From Tubiluchus corallicola (taxonomy: Eukaryota > Priapulida > Priapulimorpha > Priapulimorphida > Tubiluchidae): a stretch of 64,000 nucleotides of DNA. The notes under the pieces were generated by a model that did not search any database, was not told the DNA's origin, and saw only the letters and a list, made by a program, of their open reading frames with translations. The first letter of the stretch is position 1. Each line of letters opens with the position of its first letter. The DNA lies in assembly GCA_030141605.1 (NCBI GenBank), contig JAQGDQ010000092.1, positions 139,501-203,500 of the forward strand, given 5' to 3'. The translations under genes and the position numbers were made by a program. Shown piece by piece: positions 11,701-21,700 of this stretch.

Positions 11701-12700
11701 ATTCAAAGTAATGCATCTATATTTGACTTACCTAAGTCACATCTGAGTTACCAAAACACATTCGAAATTCCTATGTCTACATTTGACTTACCGAAGTCAC
11801 ATTTGAGTTACCAAAACACATTTGAAATTCTTATGTCTACATTTGACTTACCTAAGTCACATTTGAGTTACCAAAACACATTTGAAATTCTTATGTCTAC
11901 ATTTGACTTACCTAAGTCACATTTGAGTTACCAAAACACATTTGAAATTCTTATGTCTACATTTGACTTACCTAAGTCACATTTGAGTTACCAAAACACA
12001 TTTGAAATTCTTATGTCTACATTTGACTTACCTAAGTCACATTTGAACTTTCCTGTGTCTACATTTGACGTGTAAAACCTATAATAACGTAACACAGATA
12101 TATTCTAAATGACAAGAATAGTGACAGTGAATAAAAAAGTTCTGCAATTAAAAAAACCAAAGAAAAAAGAAATGAAGTGTGTAATGTTTCTTCCAATGAA
12201 TGAAAAAAGGACAAAAAAGAGAAAAAAGAAGCACTTCGGTGTTTACCTTTTGAGTTTTTGAAAGCTGCTACTGTGTTGTATTTTTCCGCTTGTACCCTGT
12301 TTAGTGTTTTATTCTTTTTAAGTATCAATAATATAGATAATTGATGCCCCCCCCCCCCAAAAAAAATTAGTACAACAGTGCTAGTAATTCCTCGTATTTG
12401 TCTCTTGCCTTTTTTTGTTTGCTTGAAGAAGAACTACTGTAGTAGTTTGAAATGTTGTTGTGTTCTTTCTTTTTTCGTGGTTTTTTAATTTGGGATTTTT
12501 TATTCAGTGGTAATGACATATGTAGGGATCAGTCTTGAACTGATTTGAGTGTTTGTTCACTTTCGCAGTTATTGTTTTGATTCGTAACTAATTTCATTTC
12601 GATTATGTTTACGTTTTGATCCATTTTTTGTTAATGATTGCCTTTTTGTCTTTCAGGTCGACGGGGTCATTGGGCTAATGGCTGCCCTGAAAGATATTAG
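2740..12700 (+). CDS. RNF8: RNF8-like FHA/RING E3 ubiquitin ligase with C-terminal CCHC zinc knuckle (5' end missing)
   Basis: RNF8 reads phospho-threonine marks at DNA breaks through its FHA domain and builds ubiquitin chains on chromatin through its RING. Exons that splice in frame: 2740-2856, 3953-4107, 4340-4487, 5002-5100, 5830-6066, 6858-7037, 8128-8335, 9212-9418, 9536-9676, 12657-12700, giving 511 residues plus stop. Exons 1-2 give the FHA core (VTVGR, ISRSHC, SLNGVFVN, IVQLGVPL). Exons 3-6 are a charged coiled coil. Exons 6-7 form a C3HC4 RING (CSIC, then CSHSFCNSC, then CPNC), followed by the RNF8-type tail with VLDSYIDQMV. Exons 8-9 add a basic/serine linker and an acidic stretch. 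Exons 9-10 encode CFRCGRRGHWANGC, a C-x2-C-x4-H-x4-C zinc knuckle interrupted by a 2.98-kb intron; mammalian RNF8 ends soon after the RING. The start codon and first FHA strand were not found upstream. An N-terminal exon lies either in 1-2739 unrecognised or left of the window. Confidence 0.88.
3090..3240. repeat. Two-copy tandem duplication in intron
   Basis: A block beginning TTATATAACGTAAATAAAAT and ending CTTAATGTTAAAGTAAGCTC occurs twice head to tail in the first visible intron of the RNF8-like gene. The second copy has a short insertion before its last part. The copies are nearly identical, so the duplication is recent. Confidence 0.7.
5594..5705 (+). repeat. 5S rRNA-like relic (5S-derived SINE or pseudogene)
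   Basis: The core reads AAGTTAAGCAATCCTGAGGC, then TGATCAGTAACT, then GGATGACTGGTTGG. In order and spacing this matches the internal-promoter half of 5S rRNA (A box GAAGTTAAGCA, intermediate element, C box GGATGGGTGACC). The upstream half GGCGATGGTTATAGCTGAAT is a weaker match to the 5S 5' region. Mismatches in the C box mean it is not a functional 5S gene. A SINE3-type element whose head came from 5S rRNA is the likeliest origin. It sits in the RNF8-like intron 5101-5829. Confidence 0.42.
6363..6644. mobile_element. Possible small MITE with 13-bp inverted ends
   Basis: AAGGCAGAACAAT at 6363-6375 is matched exactly by its reverse complement at 6632-6644, enclosing about 255 bp that is less AT-rich than the surrounding intron. 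No target-site duplication is obvious, so the element boundary is tentative. Confidence 0.35.
9707..10433. mobile_element. Tc1/mariner (pogo/Tigger-like) MITE
   Basis: The left end CAGTAAGTCCTCGTTTAACG pairs with the right end, whose reverse complement begins CAGTATGTCCTAGGTTAATG. Both ends abut a TA dinucleotide (9705-9706 and 10434-10435), the target duplication expected of this superfamily. Subterminal TTTCGTTTTAACGAC-like motifs recur on both sides. There is no transposase frame. It lies inside the 2.98-kb intron that splits the zinc knuckle of the RNF8-like gene. Confidence 0.72.
11140..12072. repeat. Folded 60-bp tandem array with inverted degenerate arm
   Basis: From 11721 to 12068 a 60-bp unit repeats almost perfectly about 5.8 times, with units starting at 11721, 11781, 11841, 11901, 11961 and 12021. 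Each unit is made of three related 20-mers: ACATTTGACTTACCTAAGTC, ACATTTGAGTTACCAAAACA and ATTTGAAATTCTTATGTCT. At 11140-11290 the same 20-mer family occurs diverged and reversed (GGTAAGTCAAATGTAGACAC). The transcript could therefore fold into a long hairpin. The unit length is a multiple of three, which creates a spurious 100-residue repeat frame; this is intronic and I do not consider it a protein. Confidence 0.85.
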
Positions 12701-12818
12701 CTTCACTATGCACCTGTTAGAGTCTTTCAAAATTTCGTAATGAAAACTTTGCTGTATTAGCATTTTGCTGTACATAGTAGTCTAGATGTTTCATAAAAAT
12801 GTCATTGTAATATTTGTG

Positions 12819-12824
12819 AATAAA
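12819..12824 (+). terminator. Polyadenylation signal of the RNF8-like gene
   Basis: AATAAA lies 119 bases after the stop codon at 12698-12700 and is followed by T/GT-rich sequence (ATGTGTGTGATTTTT). Confidence 0.6.
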
Positions 12825-12859
12825 TTTCAAATGTGTGTGATTTTTCACACTATGCCATC

Positions 12860-15652
12860 CTGGACATCTTATTCATTTTTTTCATTAAGTTGTGACATTG
12901 CAAAAACAAAATTAAAATACAAAGTAGGATTTTTGTATATTTTAAAACTTCATTAATTTTATTTAAATTTTGCAAAGATATGAATTTTATGTCAAACACT
13001 GCGTAAAAGCAAACTACTTCATTCAGTGCTGCAATACTAATTAATTCACGAGTCCTGCAAAACTCAAAATAAATTTATAATATTAAAACCCAACATTTGC
13101 ATTGTTAGTTGTGAATTGTTGTAAACTGATTAAAATGCAGTTAAAATGAAAAATTGCAAATATATTTCACATTGTAACTTGTGGACTAAGATAATTTAAT
13201 AGTGGAATATTATGAATATAGTGTTGTAGAAAGATCAGTTGTTATATGAATTCGTTAAGCAATATCTACCCATTTATTTTGTTTTTGCTTTTAAATTCTT
13301 TATCCTATTCAAGTCTTCTGACACTGTGGAGATGCAATGAGGGTTATTTAAGTGAAATACCGAAAGTAAAAAGTTATTACGTGATTAAGGAAGGCTGTGA
13401 ATTACCCTGCAAGAATGCTTTGTTTTGATCAAGACACACGGCATCTGTATGTAATTGACTTTTATGTCAAATATTTCTGCCAGAGGTGAGTGAATAAAGT
13501 TTAATCCGTGTCAGTTTATTATTTGTGGCCACCTTTTGCAAAGTAATTGCCCAATGTGTATTAGTTCAGATATTGTAATCCTATGTAGTATTATTATGAT
13601 ACATCATAAACTTTTGTTATAAACTTTTTCTAGTAGAGTGTTCTTAGTTATCAAAAAAATAATTTGAAAGCTGGAAACTGAATCTTAATGCATCTCAGTA
13701 TTGTATAATATTAAGAACAAAATCTAATCTAATGTTGCAAACCAAATTTCCTTTGTAAGAATTGTAGTATTTTGAGCTGTCATCAGATTACTCAAATAAT
13801 GGACTCTTTTATGCTTCTATTGATGCAGAACAAAAGCATTTCAGTCATGATTTATTTTATGTTTTTTAGGTTGTGGACACTTTGCTGTGACAGGTTGTCT
13901 TGGGCGATGGCACAGTAACATACGCTGCATGTAACTGTACTGTAAGCAGATTTGCTTGGTTATCAGATTAGTTTAGTAGCAACCTATTCAGTAATTCAGA
14001 AACAGGCAAAGGAAGTATGCTTAGTAATTAATGGATGGCTGGTTTGGCTGTGTAATTCTCGTGCTGGCTTCATTAAAGGATAAGATAAATAAATTTGTAT
14101 GTGCAGCCGAAAAACTCATTTTTTATTTTATGCCGTCTACAAGTAATCTAACGGTGCGAGTTTCCTCTCTGATAGCAAACTTAAAAATGTGAAATGTTTT
14201 ACGAGTTACTATCGACAAGAAATTGCACACTCCCAGACAGTTGTTGCTAGTTGATTTACTATCTAGGATGAACATCTTGGCCAGTTACTTTCTGTACTTC
14301 TCGCAGCGCATAGAGAAGTGAGTGTGCAAGTCACACTTACTGTCAGAGGAACTCATAGTAAGTTTTGCTCTCTAGTCTGAACACGCTTGCATGTTACTTG
14401 ACAAGGAAACTCACTGGCTTGAACGCTGTTGATGTTCATGTTTTGAATAACACGTAAAATTTGAAATTTGGTACCAGCACTAATTACACTATGTAGGTAT
14501 TTTATCAGTTTGTTATCCATTAAGTTCCTTAGTACATTGACATTTTATAAAAAAAAATAGTCAAAAACTAGAGCACTTATTGATAGCTTAGCAATACTTA
14601 GTGAACATGTTTATTAATAATTATTTTTCTGAGCCACTGTTGAACTCTGAAGTCATATCTCTGAAGTCCTACTAGGTTCTGGTACTGGTACTAGTGTGAA
14701 TTATTTAAATTACTACGAATTTCTTTGCTATCACAGCTTTACTAACACAAACAAGTAAAAGTGTTCCTTTATGATACAACTTTTTTGCAATTTTTTTAAA
14801 CGTCTAAATTCTCCAATTCTCTCTGGACTGTCAGTTCATTTGGAAGCTACAAACTAACACAATCATCAAAACATCCAAGCTAACAGAATTGCATTAAATT
14901 ACTTTACAGAATTATTTACAGACTGTTTCTTCATTATGGTTTATTCAATTTTCCAGCCAGAGCCTGTTTATATGTTTTCAGTTTTTGAATGTGTAGTTAA
15001 TCTGGTTAGATGCTGATAAACATATTCACTTTCATGCAATTTGTTCATCATGTGCAAAATAAGTTTTCCTACTTAACTGGTCCTCCTTCCAAAGGGCTTG
15101 AGTATAAAAGCTGTAATGATGAGCATAAACACGTTTATTCATGAGCTAAGGAGTAATGGCTTGCTACTATATTATTTATTAAAAGTAAGGTATTAATTTT
15201 AAAGCCAGTGCATAATACATAATAGTTTTTCGTTTTTTTTCTTTAATATGTGCAGTTTCATTGTCTTGTATTATAATAATGCCGGCCATTATAGAACTAT
15301 CTACTGTCCATGTTTTTACATAGCAGTGGTGTTGGTATGTACACAACACTCGCCTAATTTTGTCAAAAAATTGCAGTCAAAAATTTATTTCAAGTCATGA
15401 AAATTTCTGGCTTTTGCTAGCAGTGATTGATTTGAATGATTGAAGCCATTAATTTGCAATCACAGCAAGAGTGAATATTTTCTAAATTACAACCTTTGCA
15501 AAAGTCATAATAATTATTTAATTTGTCATTAGGCCTAGTAGTATAAAAATTCAAAGCTCAATTTCTCACCAAAATATACGATTTGTTCTATACAGAATGC
15601 ATTGTGTTATTAGGTAAGCAAAGCACGGTATTCTATTCTAGAACCTAAAATC
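12860..15652. other. Intergenic spacer between RNF8-like and sNHE genes
   Basis: AT-rich DNA without a long or conserved open frame on either strand. The only thing of note is the candidate exon at 13870-13934. The 60-codon frame at 13246-13428 has low-complexity composition and no recognisable domain. Confidence 0.6.
13870..13934 (+). other. Candidate alternative last exon of the RNF8-like gene
   Basis: A good acceptor (ATGTTTTTTAG) is followed by 65 bases that, in the phase left by the exon ending at 9676, would read on from CFRCG as CGHFAVTGCLGRWHSNIRCM then stop. This again supplies a His and Cys after the first CxxC pair, though with C-x2-C-x3-H-x5-C spacing. The normal last exon gives GRRGHWANGCP. 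It may be a decayed duplicate of exon 10 or chance. No AATAAA is seen immediately after it. Confidence 0.2.
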
Positions 15653-15722
15653 TAAAAAGAATAAATCGTTTTAGAATTATAGTTTGAAAAAGAATAAGTC
15701 ATTTTATAATTATAGATTGGAA
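15653..15722. repeat. 34-bp duplication just upstream of the sNHE start
   Basis: AAAGAATAAATCGTTTTAGA with the following ATTATAGTTTG is repeated as AAAGAATAAGTCATTTTATA with ATTATAGATTG. The second copy ends a few bases before the predicted start codon at 15726, so it lies in the 5' UTR or core promoter. Confidence 0.6.
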
Positions 15723-15725
15723 TTG

Positions 15726-18700
15726 ATGAGACTGCATGCTATTTATTTGAATATGGAATCGAGAAAATACTCTCCTCATTTTGACCATACGCACCCCCAT
15801 GTTCATCTTGTTTTTATTTTTGCAATTGCTTGCACTATTGGAGGTGAGTGTGCTTAAAACTTTATTATTATTTTTATATTTATGTTTTTGGATTTTAGCA
15901 ATTTTAGTTTTGAAAAAACTTTATCAATGTGCAATAAATTCTAAATTTTGAAACATAAGGAGGTCCATTATTTCATTCATTAATTTGTAATTGGGTGTAA
16001 ACAGAAACAAATTTAAAAGCTTGAAAAGTTTTCTTCTTCTTGGAATTTGAAACTAAAGTATTTCGGGGACATAAACATAACACAAAAAATCATTGAACAA
16101 TGGACAGCTTCTTAACATGCAGTGTTGTCATTTCTATTATTTTAACTATCAGAAAGCTAACCATCTTAAAAATTTCATTTATTATTTAAAAATGTGCAAA
16201 AAATTGCAGAAAGTTTTCATGCAGTCTGTAAAGAGTAGACACAGCATCAAAAAGTTACAGTATAACCTTTCGGTTATGCTAAAATAGGAGTACAGTTATT
16301 ATTAATTTTTAAAACCAAACCTGGCTAAAACAAAGCAAATGAGAAACATTTGGCACTCAGCCTCGATTTTAATCAGGGACATTTAAATTGCAAGTTCAAC
16401 TAACATTTGTAAATGAGGATTGATTGGTGAGCTAAATGAAATAAGATTCTGCTTCTGTGGCATAAGTTGCTTCAAGTGACAGCTTTTGTTTCATATTAAG
16501 AAATAACAAAATTGATTTTCAAAATAATTCATAATATGTTTGTAAGTACTATTGTGCTTGACATTAATCGTTTCAAAGAAATCAGAGCTTGTCACTTTTA
16601 TCCAGTGATCCACAATATTTGAGGGTCATAATACTGCCAAATTGCATTTCATTTTAGTGAAATTGACAAAAAATTTTGACCTGTAATCTGTTGCCGTGTG
16701 TCAAAGGCTAACCAATTTCAGGTCAACATACACATTCAGTTTGTCTCATCAAGATCATACTTAAAACTTGCCACTTTTGACCACTTTTGGGGCCAGTGAT
16801 CAACCAACCTGGGTGTAGCTCATAACAATCAGTTCGTTTCAATGAGACTCCGTATTTGTTACACTACAGTGGAAGTAGTTGTTTCCCTGACCCCAATTTT
16901 GGTTTTTGCCCATAGCAGGGACAGAGGTCAACCAATCTAGAGGTCAACCTTGCCATTCATTGTGTCTCACTGAGTCCTTTCATGTGATGAAAGTTTAGGT
17001 TTTTGCTCCTGGTAGGAAATTTTGCCAAATACAAATAGCTCATATTCAGCAATGTACATGGTTTCGACCCCACTTAGCCACATATCATAATTTGTGTATT
17101 CATTTTAATTATAATGAATATAATTGTGTATTCATTATAATTAACCTGATTTTATTATGTAAGTTAAGGTTGGTGTGCTAGTTGCAGAGCTTTCTGGTTA
17201 AAGAACAGAAGTAACAACATTGTTGGGATCCTAGGCTGTTGTTTTAAACAGATTGAGCGTCAACTTTCTCGAATTGTCACTATCTTGAATACACTAATAT
17301 GATATATTAGCCTACTTATCTGTAGCTAAATAAGCTAGCGTAACTTACTTACGATTAATGTTACTTGACATTTATAATTTTTCATTTTTACAGCGCTGCT
17401 TAAGACATTTCGAATGCTGTTGTTAAAAATCTTTCCATTGTTTCAAATACCGGCCCCAGCTGTATTATTTATTTTGGGAATCGCCTATGGAAAAGTAAAA
17501 CAACTGATTGGTGCCGTCGATACCAGCAGCAAACTGCTTGGAACTCGAGTGCTGTCTGACCTGAATCCAAATGTTGGACTGTATCTATTTTTACCGATAA
17601 TTATTTTTGAGTCCGCATACAATATGGATTATCACATGTTTCGGAAATCTCTGCTACAGATCTCTTTTTTAGCATTGCCAGGATTAAGTAAGTAGTACTA
17701 CATTATTTCAGTCTCTATTAAGTTCTGTTGTAAAATGAATTAGCTTATGGTGCAGTCAGAGTTAGCTGAAAAGGATGTAACCTGGAGTAATGGAGTAAAG
17801 TACAAATTCAACTCCAATTTTTAGGAACTTTTACAATTAGCATAGGCTAAGCATATCAAAATTCTACTGAAATTTACCATTATTGAATAAAACTTGTTCC
17901 ATTTGAGTTCAAAAAAGACAATATTAACTATTAATAAGAAATTTACCATTAAATGAATAAAATCTTGAAACTACAGAGACATTTTGAGAGTAGTGTGCTT
18001 CTGTGAAAGTAATCAGTGCCCAAAAACACTCGAGTGATTACAGATGTGTGCTGCATCACCGATGCTAAGCCACACCCGAGGCTGCCTAATGAATGGTTCA
18101 TTACCACCTGACTTCAATATATGTATATAAATATATATGGTTTCATTCGCAAACTGATCCTGGCTGTTTACTTTGCAGAGGTTTGGATGTATTCACATCT
18201 GAACATGGCTAATACACCTCTGCTGTTTGACAGCTTATGTTGGAGGATTATCCTTTGTAATGAACGAGGATCCAGTCTCACTACAAACACTAACACTGAA
18301 ACAAAACAAGAAAAGGGGAAATAGGGAAAGGCTTGAACTGATATTCAAGTCAATAAAGCCGTTGTATTTTAATCGTTTCATTTACTTTGAACTACTGGAA
18401 AAGATTTGTGCTTTCATTTCAAATTTTCATTTCAAAATCAGTTTGGCTAAATTAGTTTTTGCATCATATTTTCTGAGCAGTCTTGTAATTACTTACTGCA
18501 GCTTACATTCCATAAATGCAATTGAAATACCCATATTACATTATAGTCAAAATATCAGTGCAAAATAACCATAATTCTAATGAGCTAGTGTATTACACAA
18601 ACTTTCTTTATTGTAATGAACAACCTTATAGACTTTGGATTCCTGATAGCACTGCTTACTAACTTTTAATGCCATATACAAAACAAATCAAATGCTATGC

Positions 18701-21700
18701 ACGGATCATTATTATTTATTAATGCTGTTTAATGTTAATTTTTCAGTTCTTTCTGCACTTGTCATGGCTATTATAGTCAAATTTGTTGTGAAACTAGATT
18801 GGGAGTTTCCGGTTGCATTGTTGTTTGGTTTGCTTATTGGTGCGACAGATCCGATTTCAGTTTCTCCCGTTTTAAAGGAAAAAATAGGTGAGCTCAAGGT
18901 TTTGACCATTAGGAAATCATAAGCCATTAATGGAAGAACCATTATATGTAAATATATGTAATTATATGTATAGCCGCAATAACAACGATATACACCTCCT
19001 AAAGTTTAAATATATGACACTTTATACTAAGGATTTTTCACAATTGCCACCAACAATATTGCTAATATAAGTGGAGTAACTTTGAAAACTTTCTGCTGTG
19101 GGTTTTTGCTTTTTGATATATATATATATCCTTTATATCAGCCTGTAGTTTTGCAGCCATTTAAAATTCATTCATCAAAAAAGTAGTTGCACAAAACACT
19201 GATGTAGCTTGGTTCTCTGGGTTATAATTTCAAACTGTGCAAGAGTAGATAGATAGTTATGGCACACATTCATAAAAAAATAAGGTAATCAGAAGATGTT
19301 TTGGTGTTATGTAGACTTTTACTCGAAGACGCCATAACTGTAAAATGTGCAAAATTTCAGATTTGTTGTAGAGTGATGTTGTAAAAGCAACTATGATATG
19401 CAAGTAAACTGTAGCTTCGCCAACAAACCGTAAATGTGTGACTGTATGAAAAGCAACTAATTCAAGTAGAGGCCCATAAGCTAATCATAAATTAACATCA
19501 TACTATGGGGTGCAAAAGTAAAACACAGTGCTTTGCAATTGAGAAAATAACTTCATAAAGTATTAAAATATTATTATACAAGTAAGAACAAAAAACCCTG
19601 TACTTGAGCATTATTGTTACGACAGTGTCATTAGTAATTACAATTTATGTTTTGACGGCTGAAGTATCGAGCAAAACGGAAACGTGTTGATAAAATTTTA
19701 TTATCTGATTATGTAGGTTTGAGTTTTGCTTTGCAGCTGTGAGTCTGTGACCTAATTGCTTCTACACTGATCAGATGCAGTCCAGCTAATATACATATTT
19801 ATTTATACTTATTTAGAATTGAGCCTTTAGGTTGATTCTTGAAGAAATGTCAGCAGTTCTTGCATACGTGTTAGTGCATTACACCAGATTACAGCACCAT
19901 GTATTTTGGCTGTCAAGTAAATGCCACACCTCTTTCTACTAGTCTTTCGGCTATCTTGGCTCGTGTGTTAGCCCTTCCGCAAAGCCAAAAAGACCCTGTC
20001 CTGGCAAACTGCAATTTTTCGTTTATGATAGTAAGCCTTGTGAGTTTGTTTAAACACAGTTTTGTGTGGCTCGCAATCTGTATCCTCTAGTGTTTTAACA
20101 TTTTTTTCTTGCAACCCTGCATTCTCAATTTTTATAATAAATGAGAATTAAAGTGAAATGTACATTCACTGACTTACAATTACTATTAAAGTTTCAAGAA
20201 AATTGCTGGAATGTATATTTGAAATGACTTGAAGATGTGCTGGTACATATTTGCTGAGCAAATTTTTGTTAATATTTATAGGTGCAGCTCAGCCACTGTC
20301 TGTCTTGATTGAGGGAGAATTTCTATTAAATGACGGGACAGCAATTGTTCTTTTCACTGTCCTCTTTAACTGGCTTAGCCCAGAAGAGTAAGTTTGTCTT
20401 ACTAATGTTCCTAAACTTCACAATATCGTAGCATAGTGCATTATGCATGTGACACACTGTAAATTTCTGTTGCAGCTTTAAAAAATGTAGTAGTTTTCTA
20501 GACAAAATAACTAGTGGTTGCAACTAGTTGCATATCCTTTAGTTTTACAGCTGTAAAATTAGAACTTCCAAACCATCTACACCACCTCATCGCCAATAGC
20601 TTTGTTGTTACACAAAAATATCAAAGTTTACCAGATTTCAAGTCTATTTGCTACTGTAGTTATGTACTTCATCAAATAATGCAAATTCGATATTAGAGCA
20701 GCACTGAAGGCAAATATGATTGGGGTTTAGAATGCAGCTTAGACATAGCCGATAACTATATCATATTTAAAAATTCACGAAAGGTTTTGTCCAGGCAAAA
20801 ATAAGCCTTCGAATAAATCACTGGTATCTCTACCACTTTTAACAATACATGCACATTTGTGGATAAAACACAGACAAAACGCTACTGTATCAGAAGTTTT
20901 CAGCTGAATCACAAAAATTGCACATTACGAAAGGTCAGAAATAATCTTGGAATATGTTAAGAAAGGAGGCAATCAATTTTTTTATTGAACTTTTAGCTGA
21001 TTTTTTTAACTTTCTTGTTTGGAAACTGCTGACATCATTTGAAAGTGTGGAAAATAAAAAAACTACTTGCCCAACTTTCAAAAAGCACTGAATACCGTAA
21101 CATTATATTTCATCAGTAGTTCTTCATCAAAAGCTAATGTTCAAGCCAACTGAAGATGGCAGCATTGCTCATGGCTTTTTCTGCATTATTATATGATATT
21201 GTTCAGTTTAACTGTACAAAGTTCAAAGTTGCTGTCTTAGTTGCTGCTAAATGAAATTGGAGATTGCAAAACTATTTATTGTAAAACTACTTCTAAACTT
21301 GTCTACTGTTCATTACGATAAGCTCACTTGATACTTATTGCAAAGAATCAAAACTTTTTAACAGATCATCAGGTAGGCGATAGTTGCTGAACTCAGATAA
21401 ATGATAGTCAGTGATTTTGGTGCATGCGGCCTTAGTCAGCTAACTAGTTAAGTTGCACTTCTAGGAAGATAGGTAGTATACCTGGATGTATTGGAATCTG
21501 AATATAATGGAAAAAACTGCCTTGTGAGCTTTACTTATATTAATTAACTTATCAATTAAATGATCAGCTAGCCATTCATAACTATAAAACTTGTACTACT
21601 AGTAGTAGCTTGCTGCACTTCCAGCAGCCAGGGGCAAATGACTGCTGATATTTGAAATTTCGTTACCTCGGTAATCAGTAACCTTAACTGATTAATACTG

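Noticed and set aside
11773-12075. 100-residue repeat protein (MSTFDLPKSHLSYQNTFEIL units)
   Set aside because: It is a by-product of a 60-bp intronic repeat whose length is a multiple of three; no start context, and it lies in the RNF8-like intron.
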